Shown: one piece after another, positions 7,099-13,873 of the stretch | Position numbering within the stretch: the stretch's first letter is position 1 | Layout of the letters: each line of letters starts with the position of its first letter | NCBI GenBank assembly: GCA_023228945.1 | Contig: JALOAI010000006.1 | Span: forward strand, 1-64,000 | DNA: 64,000 nt | Reading direction: 5' to 3' | Origin: Pigmentiphaga sp. | GTDB lineage: Bacteria; Pseudomonadota; Gammaproteobacteria; Burkholderiales; Burkholderiaceae_B | Made by a program: the position numbers and the translations under genes | The notes under the pieces: model-generated | What the model was told of the DNA's origin: nothing | What the model saw: only the letters and a program-made list of their open reading frames with translations | Database searches by the model: none

Positions 7099-7653
7099 TC
7101 AGCGATCGATCCACGCCGGCCGCGACTCTCCCGGACGGCGATCCAAAGGCCGTGCCCGAGGCGGTGCCCAGGCAAGCGCATGCACTCGTCGAATGTGGCT
7201 CACAATCGGCTCGCCGTCTTCCGGTCGAATCCGAAGCTCCACACGCTGCCAGCGCTCGGGCTGATCGCGGCCCACGGCTCGGACATCAAACACCAGGCCG
7301 ACATCGCGGTAGCCGGGGGCTTCGCTATGGGTCACCAACGTAGCCGTGAAGGTCACAGGCTCATCGCTGTGTTGCCCCACGATAGCCGCTACCGCCTTGT
7401 CCTCCGACCGTGTCTGCTGCTCGAGCTGCACCTGGCCAACCTCTTTCTCCCATACTTTCGCCGCCCAAGGAATCAGCGGAATCGTGTCGGGGTCGAGACG
7501 GTCCAGCGCTTGCGCCATGGTGTAGCCGCATTGGGCTAACCAATCATGGCGGTTCAAAACGAGCGCTACCGCCAGGGCTTCACCCGTCGACATCGCGTTA
7601 ATTCCCGACATGGCTGCGTCCCGCACTTTGCCCATGAGGTGGTTGAAATTCAT
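7099..7653 (-). CDS. 184-aa element protein of unknown function
   Basis: The protein starts MNFNHLMGKVRDAAMSG, has a helical N-terminal half (GEALAVALVLNRHDWLAQCGYTMAQALDRL) and a beta-rich C-terminal half ending in an Arg/Pro-rich tail. No domain is recognised. It ends 13 nt before the DUF1173 start and follows parB with a candidate parS site in between. Conserved neighbours of DUF1173 on plasmids are common, so the two may work together; that is inference. Confidence 0.7.
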   Translation of the reverse strand: MNFNHLMGKVRDAAMSGINAMSTGEALAVALVLNRHDWLAQCGYTMAQALDRLDPDTIPLIPWAAKVWEKEVGQVQLEQQTRSEDKAVAAIVGQHSDEPVTFTATLVTHSEAPGYRDVGLVFDVRAVGRDQPERWQRVELRIRPEDGEPIVSHIRRVHALAWAPPRARPLDRRPGESRPAWIDR

Positions 7654-7669
7654 CCTGTTCTCCCAAGAA

Positions 7670-7693
7670 CCGGGTTTCGCATGCGAAACCCGG
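7670..7693. promoter_or_regulatory. candidate parS site 1 (24-bp perfect palindrome)
   Basis: The core GTTTCGCATGCGAAAC (7674-7689) is extended by matching bases to a 24-bp perfect palindrome. It lies just downstream of parB. It is one of six exact copies of the core in the element. Confidence 0.7.
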
Positions 7694-7701
7694 GGTCATC
7701 A

Positions 7702-8760
7702 TCAAATTTCGCTGTCGTTGTCGAACCGCAAGGCCAGACTGAGGGGGACGTTTTGCACCAACGTCGCCAACCGTGTCGTGAGCTCCGGTACCAGGGCCTC
7801 AGGCACGGCGCGCAGCGCAGGCGCAATCTCACGCAGGAACTGCATCCAAATAACCTCTTGCCTATCCTCTGCCGAGGTTGCCTCAGCAGCATCTGGCTTC
7901 GGTGCCACCACCGGAGCCACTTCGACTGACGACTGACGCGGCGCGCTGTGCCGTTTCGGCTCGCCTTCATTCGCTTGCGCTCTGGCACCCGAGGTACCGG
8001 GAACATCGCCCTGGCGTTCGGTCGATTCCGTCACCGTGGTAGCTGCAGTGGCTGGTGCCATCGCTGCCGGTTGCCGCTCCGCTTGCCAGGCCCTGAGCGT
8101 TGCCAACTGTTCACGCGCTGCGCTGCGCGACAACGGCACTCCCGTTTGCAACGCCGCAATGAGGCGACTCGCTTGGGCTTCCGAGAGCTGGTGAATCTCG
8201 TGCAAGCAATGCAGCGTCTCCAGGTCCTCGCAATGCCCCTCGCGCAAGAGACTCAACAGGCAAGCGTCGTAACGCCCTGTCGCAACGCGCTTGCTGACCC
8301 AGCCCTTGCTGCGGTTCCAGATCCGGGCGGCAACCTCGGTGCCAAAGCGCTCCACGTCTTCGATGACACCCATCGCCTGGTCGTAGGCCGTCAGAGCGTC
8401 CCGGTCGTTGTTCTCGGCCACCTGCAACGCCCGAACCTCGAGATCTGTGAGGTTGCGTTTGATCACAGCGGGGATCTTGGCCAGGCCCGCGATTCGGGCA
8501 GCGCGAACCCGTCGTTCACCGGCGATCAGACGGTACCGCTCACCCTCTCCCGCCAGCACGATGATGGGTTGAATAACCCCCGACTCCTGAATGCTCGCAG
8601 CCAGGCTGTCGAGGTCACGGAACGTGCGCCGCACCTGATCGCGCACCTCGATCTTGTCGAGGGGTATCTCCGAATCCGCTGCGATCGTGGGGCGCTGCAC
8701 TGCGATCTGGGCCACAGCCGACAAGCGGTTCAACTGCAAGGTAGGCTTGTTGTTCGTCAT
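7702..8760 (-). CDS. parB: ParB partition protein
   Basis: The 352-aa protein has the ParB/Srx (ParBc) N-terminal nuclease-like domain with the CTP-binding boxes, including IQESGVIQPIIV and LIAGERRVRAA near residue 80, followed by a central HTH (residues about 130-190, SKGWVSKRVATGRY). A Pro/Ala/Glu linker (230-300) leads to a C-terminal helical part, presumably for dimerisation. It binds the centromere (parS) and works with ParA in segregation or maintenance of the element. The start is 1 nt after the parA stop, so the pair is one operon. The obvious targets are the six 16-bp palindromes in the element. Confidence 0.93.
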   Translation of the reverse strand: MTNNKPTLQLNRLSAVAQIAVQRPTIAADSEIPLDKIEVRDQVRRTFRDLDSLAASIQESGVIQPIIVLAGEGERYRLIAGERRVRAARIAGLAKIPAVIKRNLTDLEVRALQVAENNDRDALTAYDQAMGVIEDVERFGTEVAARIWNRSKGWVSKRVATGRYDACLLSLLREGHCEDLETLHCLHEIHQLSEAQASRLIAALQTGVPLSRSAAREQLATLRAWQAERQPAAMAPATAATTVTESTERQGDVPGTSGARAQANEGEPKRHSAPRQSSVEVAPVVAPKPDAAEATSAEDRQEVIWMQFLREIAPALRAVPEALVPELTTRLATLVQNVPLSLALRFDNDSEI

Positions 8761-8761
8761 C

Positions 8762-9562
8762 TCAGACCCCCTGCAGCGCGGTGCGCCGGAAGATCTGATC
8801 GCATACGGCCTTCATTTCCTGTGCCGCCCGGGCGTGGCTTTCTCCGCGCTGGGAGCGCCAGACCGGCCGATCCTTAGCCACCTTGGTGGCGGCACGCTCG
8901 TAGAGCACGGAATCAATGAGTAGCTCCCCCAGGCCTTCACGAAGGCTCTGCAAACCAACCTGGTCATAGACCCGTCGGGTATTCACGCAGTTGGCCAGAA
9001 CACCCAGCAGCTTCAGCTCGGTGTTCCAGCCCAGCTGCTGCACGCGGGCGATATCCTCAAAGAGATCGGCCAAGCCGTCGGTCGCGTCCTGATCTACCGT
9101 GCACGGGCACAACACGTAATCCGCCGCGATCAAAGCCGCATACAACGGGTTGCCCAGCGTCGGCGCTGTATCGATCAGGCAAAGATCGAACGCTCCAGCC
9201 AAACTTTCCAGCCACTTTCGGGGCAGCGTCAACGCCTCTAGCGGCAAGGCTGCGACATCCACCAGCTCGCGATCAGCTGCGATCAACGCTGCATTACCGC
9301 CGCACGCCAATGGCCTCACCCCACTGTCGGCACCACTCACCACTGGCTGAAACAGCTGACTTGCCGACATGGCATCTGTTGGCAACGACAGCTCCGCATG
9401 CTGCGCCCGTTGGGCTAGCAACGTCTTGGTGAAGTTCTTCTGCGGGTCGAGATCGACGCAAAGGGTGCGCAGGCCACGCTCGATCGAGTGGAACGCAAGA
9501 TTGCGGGCCAGGGTGGTCTTGCCGACTCCGCCCTTTTGGTTTGCGATGGCAATGGTGATCAT
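8762..9562 (-). CDS. parA: ParA-type partition ATPase
   Basis: The 266-aa protein begins with the deviant Walker A box (KGGVGKTT, residues 10-17) and has the Walker A' CVDLDPQ and Walker B CLIDTAP motifs. It belongs to the small ParA/Soj class without an N-terminal HTH. It pairs with ParB to position or maintain the element, as in ICEs that replicate transiently. The ATG at 9560-9562 has GGGAGA 4 nt upstream. A palindrome at 9597-9612, sharing sequence with the operator of the AcrVA2-like operon, suggests regulation by the same or a related repressor rather than by this ParA itself. Confidence 0.93.
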   Translation of the reverse strand: MITIAIANQKGGVGKTTLARNLAFHSIERGLRTLCVDLDPQKNFTKTLLAQRAQHAELSLPTDAMSASQLFQPVVSGADSGVRPLACGGNAALIAADRELVDVAALPLEALTLPRKWLESLAGAFDLCLIDTAPTLGNPLYAALIAADYVLCPCTVDQDATDGLADLFEDIARVQQLGWNTELKLLGVLANCVNTRRVYDQVGLQSLREGLGELLIDSVLYERAATKVAKDRPVWRSQRGESHARAAQEMKAVCDQIFRRTALQGV

Positions 9563-9596
9563 GGTATCTCCCAACTGATTGTAGGAACATTAACAC

Positions 9597-9612
9597 TGAC
9601 CGTAAACGGTCA
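9597..9612. promoter_or_regulatory. operator palindrome upstream of parA
   Basis: TGACCGTAAACGGTCA is a perfect inverted repeat with 7-bp arms and a 2-nt centre, 35 bp before the parA start. On the minus strand its edge reads TTGACCGTTTACGG, closely matching the TTGACCGTTACGG edge of the operator at 4237-4258. The region also holds a good -10 (TACAAT) next to the parA ribosome binding site. Confidence 0.5.
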
Positions 9613-9640
9613 AACTCAGGAACAGCGGCGTGACTGTCGC

Positions 9641-9868
9641 CTATTCGCGGCGTTTGAGCTTGCGCTGCACGATGCGCTCCAGCTGCTCGGCCTGCTCACG
9701 CACGAGCGCCGCCCGCCGTGCAATGTCATCGCCGGCATGAGACAGAAGGGCTGCACGCGCATCCAGCTGATCGGCTCGTCGCAGCAGACGCTGCACGCCA
9801 ATCACCGCGCGCTTGACGGCAGGGTTCTGTGATCGTTTCTCAACCAGGGGTTGGTGTTGCATCGTCAT
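9641..9868 (-). CDS. 75-aa helical protein of unknown function
   Basis: A mostly alpha-helical, Arg-rich small protein (LLRRADQLDARAALL... and ALVREQAEQLERIVQRKLKRRE), probably a coiled coil. The start is set at the ATG at 9866-9868 because GGAGGA lies 8 nt upstream. It sits between ssb and parA, transcribed in the same direction. No family is recognised. A role with SSB or ParA is possible but unsupported. Confidence 0.65.
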   Translation of the reverse strand: MTMQHQPLVEKRSQNPAVKRAVIGVQRLLRRADQLDARAALLSHAGDDIARRAALVREQAEQLERIVQRKLKRRE

Positions 9869-9926
9869 GATCGAATCCTCCAGACACGGGCGCGACACGC
9901 GCGCCCAGGGTGAGCCAGGTTGTCAC

Positions 9927-10379
9927 TCAGAACGGGATGTCATCTTCTGCGTCGGTGAACCCCTGGGGTACCGATGGCGTTCCTGACGGCCTTGCCGCTG
10001 GCTTTACGCTCGGGCGTGAGGCTGTCGACTCGCCGTCCCCTGCTCGCCCGCCCAACATCTGCATCTGGTCGGCCACGATCTCGGTCGAGTAGCGGTCTTG
10101 CTTGGTGTCTTTGTCTTGCCATTTACTCGTTTTTAGGCGCCCCTCCACATAGACCGAACGGCCCTTTTTGAGGTACTCCCCAGCGATTTCGGCCAAGCGG
10201 TTGTAGAACACGACGCGGTGCCACTCGGTTTCTTCACGACGCTCGCCGGTGGCTTTATCCTTCCACTGCGAGGTGGTGGCAATCGACACCGTGCAGACGA
10301 CAGTACCGTCGGGGCTGTAACGGACTTCGGGGTCACGGCCGAGGTTGCCGACGAGGATGACTTTGTTGACAGATGCCAT
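9927..10379 (-). CDS. ssb: single-stranded DNA-binding protein of the element
   Basis: The 150-aa protein has the OB-fold of SSB (MASVNKVILVGNLGRDPE to residue about 110), a Gly/Ser/Pro linker and the conserved acidic tip DDIPF that recruits partner proteins. The ATG has GAAGGAG upstream. Conjugative elements often carry ssb in the leading region that enters the recipient first. An imperfect hairpin lies upstream (10446-10478). It belongs to the leftward gene block with parAB. Confidence 0.95.
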   Translation of the reverse strand: MASVNKVILVGNLGRDPEVRYSPDGTVVCTVSIATTSQWKDKATGERREETEWHRVVFYNRLAEIAGEYLKKGRSVYVEGRLKTSKWQDKDTKQDRYSTEIVADQMQMLGGRAGDGESTASRPSVKPAARPSGTPSVPQGFTDAEDDIPF

Positions 10380-10445
10380 GGTGTTGCTCCTTCAAAGAGA
10401 TGCGCCGTGCGCGGTGGTGTTGTGCTGACCTGGACTGAAGATTCC

Positions 10446-10478
10446 GAGCCCCTTTCGTAGGTTTTCGGATCGGGGCTC
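10446..10478. repeat. hairpin upstream of ssb
   Basis: GAGCCCC and GGGGCTC form a 7-bp stem around about 19 nt, 67 bp before the ssb start. Because single-stranded promoters of the Frpo/ssi type are hairpins upstream of ssb on conjugative plasmids, it is a candidate for such an element, but no promoter boxes could be assigned with confidence. Confidence 0.35.
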
Positions 10479-10842
10479 CGCAGCTTGGGCCTCGCGTTTA
10501 TCGCCGCCCGTCCTGTGAGTTCGTCGCCCTTGCCGCACGAGACCCCGCAGCAAGGAACGGCGCGGGACGTGGAATAAATGGGGGGACCCGCTCGCGGGGG
10601 GCGCCGTTTATGCCGCGAAAGCCCGCGAAGTGAAGGAGCGAAGGGGTAACGTCGGCGTTTTGGGGCGACGAACTCTCAGGACCGGGTGCGATGCGAGCCA
10701 CGGCTGCGGAATCCCCGAGACGGCCGCGCGGCGAGCGCCCCAGGCCCGGCTTGCCGGCCTCCAACTCGCAAGCGCAGCGCGCAGCGCCCGAGGTGTGGGC
10801 GCGTAGAAAGCGGTCATGCTTGGGGGGGATGGTCTCGAACGC

Positions 10843-10858
10843 TGTTTCGCATGCGAAA
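10843..10858. promoter_or_regulatory. candidate parS site 2
   Basis: An exact copy of GTTTCGCATGCGAAAC, symmetrical over 20 bp (10841-10860). It lies in the gene-free segment upstream of ssb, next to the DnaA-box-like cluster. Confidence 0.65.
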
Positions 10859-10930
10859 CAGGGCTTTCGCCGATGGCCCGCCATGACTTTAAATACCGGA
10901 AGCGAAGGTAGGTGATGTTGCCCGAAGCGG

Positions 10931-11070
10931 CTTTCCACATATCACCAGGCCCCTTTGCCGGTGCCGGTGATCCTCTCAGATCACCTGGGGCAACGGTCGC
11001 GCCCGGTTTTCCACATGAGGCGTCTTGTGGGAAACCGGATCGGCGCGAGGGCCTGTTGCTATGTGGGAAG
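10931..11070. promoter_or_regulatory. cluster of DnaA-box-like sites and inverted repeat
   Basis: Four related 9-mers occur in 140 bp: CTTTCCACA at 10931, TTTTCCACA at 11007, and on the other strand TTTCCCACA (11026-11034) and CTTCCCACA (11062-11070). TTTTCCACA fits the relaxed DnaA consensus TTWTNCACA; the others miss one position. The two middle sites form the arms of an inverted repeat at 11003-11038 (CCGGTTTTCCAC against GTGGGAAACCGG, one mismatch). This could be an origin of vegetative or transient replication, or an oriT-type hairpin. Confidence 0.4.
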
Positions 11071-11210
11071 CGCGGGGTGTGGCAAGCATTCTCGGCGGTG
11101 CGTGCCATGGCGTGAACGGCGTGCGCAGCACGCTGCACTTAGGGTTCAGTGTGACGCGTCAGGGACGAAAGCCCCGCTTGCCGGGGTCGAGACCGCCCGC
11201 GGGCTCGATG

Positions 11211-11350
11211 CACGACGGCCCGGCCCCGCCGTAGCGGGGAGACGCCCAGGGGTTAAAACCATTGGCCACCCACGCCTACCGCCACACTTCGACGAGCTGA
11301 TTCCAATCAGTCGTGTGTGTCAGGGTCATGCGCTCCTGGCGCATTTGCAC
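11211..11350. repeat. direct repeat, left copy (umuC 3' end)
   Basis: About 140 bp closely matching 13734-13873 by eye (roughly a dozen differences), including an exact 46-bp block (11271-11316 against 13795-13840). The right copy is the real end of umuC and its downstream DNA. The two copies bracket the whole restriction-modification cassette. Confidence 0.85.
11276..11350 (-). pseudogene. fragment of umuC (last 24 codons)
   Basis: The minus strand reads QMRQERMTLTHTTDWNQLV and then EVWR-stop, against the intact UmuC end with only three substitutions (L, T, H for P, A, Y). No start or upstream UmuC sequence is present, so this is a remnant. Point differences in both the coding and the downstream part show that it is not a very recent duplicate. 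Confidence 0.85.
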
Positions 11351-11393
11351 CCCTAACTAACGACAGCGCTGTTGGGCTGCCTCGGCGTCTCGC

Positions 11394-12323
11394 TCATTGG
11401 CGAAATTCGATTTTCAGGCTTGGGTCAGTTTCGACTTCTTCTACGATATCGTTATAGCGCGTTACCACGTCGCCCACGGCCACGCGCCGGCCTTCGGCCG
11501 CGAACTTGCCCAGCTCGTAGAGGTTCAGGGCTACGAACTGTTCAACCTCGAAAACGTCGATGCGTTCGCCCAGGCCTGCATTATCGGCCAGCCCTTCGGC
11601 GACCGTCAGTCCTCGCGCTGTCGTGACGATGATGGGCCGATGGCCGTTGTCGATGTTGTCGCGGCAACGGCCAATGACCGCCTCGCCGGGTGCCGTAGTG
11701 ACATGGATAGCCACATCGCCAATGAAGAAATCCCCATTGCGGCCCGATTGGGCGTCAGACGTTGAAAAACTGTTGTGCTCGAAGTTGCCGACGCCAAGGG
11801 CGCAATCGAGCTTGGCCCCTACTAGGTGTTGCAGCACCGCGCCGGCATACTGCATTCCTGGCGTGTTGCGCTGCCGCTCTTCTGCTTGGGCGATCATGTC
11901 ACGCACCAGTGTGCGCAGGCCGCGCGAGGCGTCCAAACGAATCTTGAAGGGCTTTGCCGAAAAGAACTCATGGACACGCTCAATCCAGAACGCTTCCACG
12001 GCATCGAGATCAACCGCACCGCTGGAGGCCAAGCCGTTGAGGAAGGCCACATATTCGCGCATGTTGCCGATGCTTCCGCGACTGGTGCGCCCACCTTCAG
12101 CGGCTAAAACGCGGGTAATGCCGTGGCGGTTCAGAACCGCTTGCACCGCCCCTTTACCCAGACCTAGAACCTGGCCGCCACCTTCGGTCAGCAGCACATC
12201 CGGGTTAAGTGGCAAGCCCTTTCGGGCGTGTTGCGTGACGACCAGCGCAACGCACAATGGGCCTTTGCGGCTAAATTTCCGATCTTTGTTGAAGTCCCGA
12301 AGGGCCGTTACCAAATCTGCCAT
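11394..12323 (-). CDS. DUF4928 protein, probable restriction endonuclease
   Basis: The 309-aa protein matches the DUF4928 family, which as I recall is found almost only beside C5-cytosine methyltransferases and is taken to be the cognate restriction enzyme. Its start codon overlaps the methyltransferase stop (TAATG). A candidate catalytic core is GRNGDFFIGDVAIHVT near residue 205, with acidic residues and a terminal strand as in PD-(D/E)xK-like nucleases; the usual Lys is not obvious. The recognition sequence is unknown. The gene is the distal member of a three-gene cassette bracketed by umuC repeats. Confidence 0.75.
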   Translation of the reverse strand: MADLVTALRDFNKDRKFSRKGPLCVALVVTQHARKGLPLNPDVLLTEGGGQVLGLGKGAVQAVLNRHGITRVLAAEGGRTSRGSIGNMREYVAFLNGLASSGAVDLDAVEAFWIERVHEFFSAKPFKIRLDASRGLRTLVRDMIAQAEERQRNTPGMQYAGAVLQHLVGAKLDCALGVGNFEHNSFSTSDAQSGRNGDFFIGDVAIHVTTAPGEAVIGRCRDNIDNGHRPIIVTTARGLTVAEGLADNAGLGERIDVFEVEQFVALNLYELGKFAAEGRRVAVGDVVTRYNDIVEEVETDPSLKIEFRQ

Positions 12324-13474
12324 TACGCTGCCTTCTTCTCGACCGCAAGGATCGCCGCTAACAGCGGTTCTAGTATGTGTTCGGCCAGGAAGCGCACGAC
12401 CGGCACGGCCACACCATCGCCGGCCAGGTGATAAGCATCGTTGTAGTTCTTGGGCAGTACGTAAGTATCCGGCAGGCCCATGAGGCGGGCTGCTTCACGC
12501 GGCGACAGCAGGCGCGAACGAACGCGCGTGCCCTCGATCACCATAATGGTTTGACGGCTTGAACCGCCGCTAGGCGTGCGCAGGCAACCGGCCACGTCAT
12601 CAAAACGGACTTCAGCGCGTTGCATCTTCTCGCCGTTTGGGCCATCGGCGCGGGTGCGCTTGTAGATCGTGCCAACCTGGCGGCCGCCTGCCTTCTTGGC
12701 AGCCTCGACTTTTGCCAGGTTGAGCGGATTCATCATGTCGAGCAGTTTCTTGGTTTCTGCGGCCGTGTGCCAGGTGACGCCGTGCGGCTTATCTTCCACC
12801 AGGTCGGCAAAGATCGACGTGCGGGCCGGCGGCGCTGGCAGACGCCACCATTCCCAAGAGCTTTGCGCACGCTTGGAGAGCTTGCCGTAAGCCTCGACCA
12901 GCGCGGAAGGATGCCATTCCCCTTCCGGGCCGCTGGCAATCAGGGTGCGGGGAATCGGCGAGGATTTGCGCACGCCGATGATGAACAAACGCGGGCGGGA
13001 CTGCGGCAGGAAATGAACGGCGTTGATGATCACGGCACCGAACCGATAGCCGTTGTTCGACAGGGCCGAGCTGATCGCTGCAAAGTCCTTGCCATCGTGC
13101 GAGCTAAGGGCACCGCACACGTTCTCCAGTACGACCAAGTGCGGTGCTCGATCTTCATCGCCCAAGGCTTTGATGAGTTTCCAGAATGGCCAGAAGGTGC
13201 CAGAACGGTCGCCATTGAGGCCAGCGCCTGCACCGGCCAGGGAAAGGTCTTGGCAGGGGAACGAGGCCCAAGCCAGGTCAGCGCCGGCCGGCAGGTCGGC
13301 CGTGGTCAGCGCGGCCACGTCGCCAACGCGAAGATGATCAGTGCCCCAATTCGCGGCATAGCTAGCCGCCTTCTTCGGGTTGAAGTCATTGGCAAGCAGG
13401 CATTGCCAGTTGGGACCAAGGCCAGCACGAGCCATGCCGCCCCCCGCAAAGAACTCATAAAAACTGGCCATCAT
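12323..13474 (-). CDS. C5-cytosine DNA methyltransferase
   Basis: The 383-aa protein shows the ordered motifs of the Dcm family: motif I FFAGGGMARAG (8-18), motif IV with the catalytic cysteine in FPCQ (Cys74), motif VI ENV (117-119), and motif VIII QSRPR (158-162). A variable target-recognition region covers about 190-300, and motif X-like sequence closes the protein. It methylates cytosine in a specific site and protects against the DUF4928 enzyme. It overlaps the RHH gene upstream by 4 nt and the endonuclease downstream by 1 nt, so all three are one transcript. Start at either of two adjacent ATG codons. Confidence 0.95.
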   Translation of the reverse strand: MMASFYEFFAGGGMARAGLGPNWQCLLANDFNPKKAASYAANWGTDHLRVGDVAALTTADLPAGADLAWASFPCQDLSLAGAGAGLNGDRSGTFWPFWKLIKALGDEDRAPHLVVLENVCGALSSHDGKDFAAISSALSNNGYRFGAVIINAVHFLPQSRPRLFIIGVRKSSPIPRTLIASGPEGEWHPSALVEAYGKLSKRAQSSWEWWRLPAPPARTSIFADLVEDKPHGVTWHTAAETKKLLDMMNPLNLAKVEAAKKAGGRQVGTIYKRTRADGPNGEKMQRAEVRFDDVAGCLRTPSGGSSRQTIMVIEGTRVRSRLLSPREAARLMGLPDTYVLPKNYNDAYHLAGDGVAVPVVRFLAEHILEPLLAAILAVEKKAA

Positions 13475-13674
13475 TTCCTCTCAACTTGCGAGCGCGAAGA
13501 CGAAGCAAGACACGCTAGGCGCTCCATCACGGCTTCGGTAATCCAAGTATTGCGCGATACATTGCCAGGTCTGCGTGAGCATTCAACATCAATGGCTTCG
13601 AGCACATCAGAAGAGAGCCGCAGATTGATGCGCTCTAGGGCAGCAGACCGACAGCTTTTCAGGTTATCTTTCAT
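13471..13674 (-). CDS. RHH regulator of the restriction-modification cassette
   Basis: The 67-aa protein has the strand-helix-helix pattern INLRLSSDVLEAIDVECSRRPGNVSRNTWITEAVMERL of ribbon-helix-helix DNA-binding proteins. The ATG at 13672-13674 touches a perfect 21-bp inverted repeat that is a likely operator. The gene overlaps the methyltransferase start (ATGA). It probably acts as the controller of the cassette, the role usually played by HTH C-proteins; an RHH version is less common. It gives the methylase a head start if it represses late. Role inferred from position. Confidence 0.75.
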   Translation of the reverse strand: MKDNLKSCRSAALERINLRLSSDVLEAIDVECSRRPGNVSRNTWITEAVMERLACLASSSRSQVERK

Positions 13675-13694
13675 AGGCGCCATTGTGGCGCCTA
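13674..13694. promoter_or_regulatory. operator of the restriction-modification cassette
   Basis: TAGGCGCCA and TGGCGCCTA form perfect 9-bp arms around TTG. The repeat begins at the first base of the RHH start codon and extends upstream, covering the expected transcription start or -10 region. It is the probable binding site of the RHH protein. No strong -10 or -35 is evident. Confidence 0.6.
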
Positions 13695-13733
13695 AACAGC
13701 TTAACACCAAGAGATGTGCGAAAGAGGTTCAAC

Positions 13734-13873
13734 GCACGGCGGCCCGGCCTAGCCTTGGCGGGGAGGCGCCCAGGGGTTAAAACCGTTGGCGAGCCACGCC
13801 TACCGCCACACTTCGACGAGCTGATTCCAATCAGTCGTGTATGCCGGGGTCATGCGCTCCTGGCGCATTTGCC
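13734..13873. repeat. direct repeat, right copy (at umuC 3' end)
   Basis: The counterpart of 11211-11350. It spans the last codons of intact umuC (13800 onward) and about 65 bp beyond the stop codon. The restriction-modification cassette lies between the copies. Confidence 0.85.

Larger units (their letters stand above)
10380..11275. other. gene-free segment, candidate origin region
   Basis: About 900 bases without a credible gene. It contains a hairpin upstream of ssb, one parS-like palindrome, four DnaA-box-like sites (see separate entry), an imperfect 36-bp inverted repeat at 11003-11038, and the start of a direct repeat shared with the umuC 3' end. Frames here lack ribosome binding sites. 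This combination suggests an origin of replication or transfer, but no relaxase or replication gene is visible nearby to confirm it. Confidence 0.4.

Noticed and set aside
8762..9562. MinD-like cell-division ATPase
   Set aside because: The gene is followed directly by parB and lies in a mobile element with candidate centromere sites; ParA fits better.
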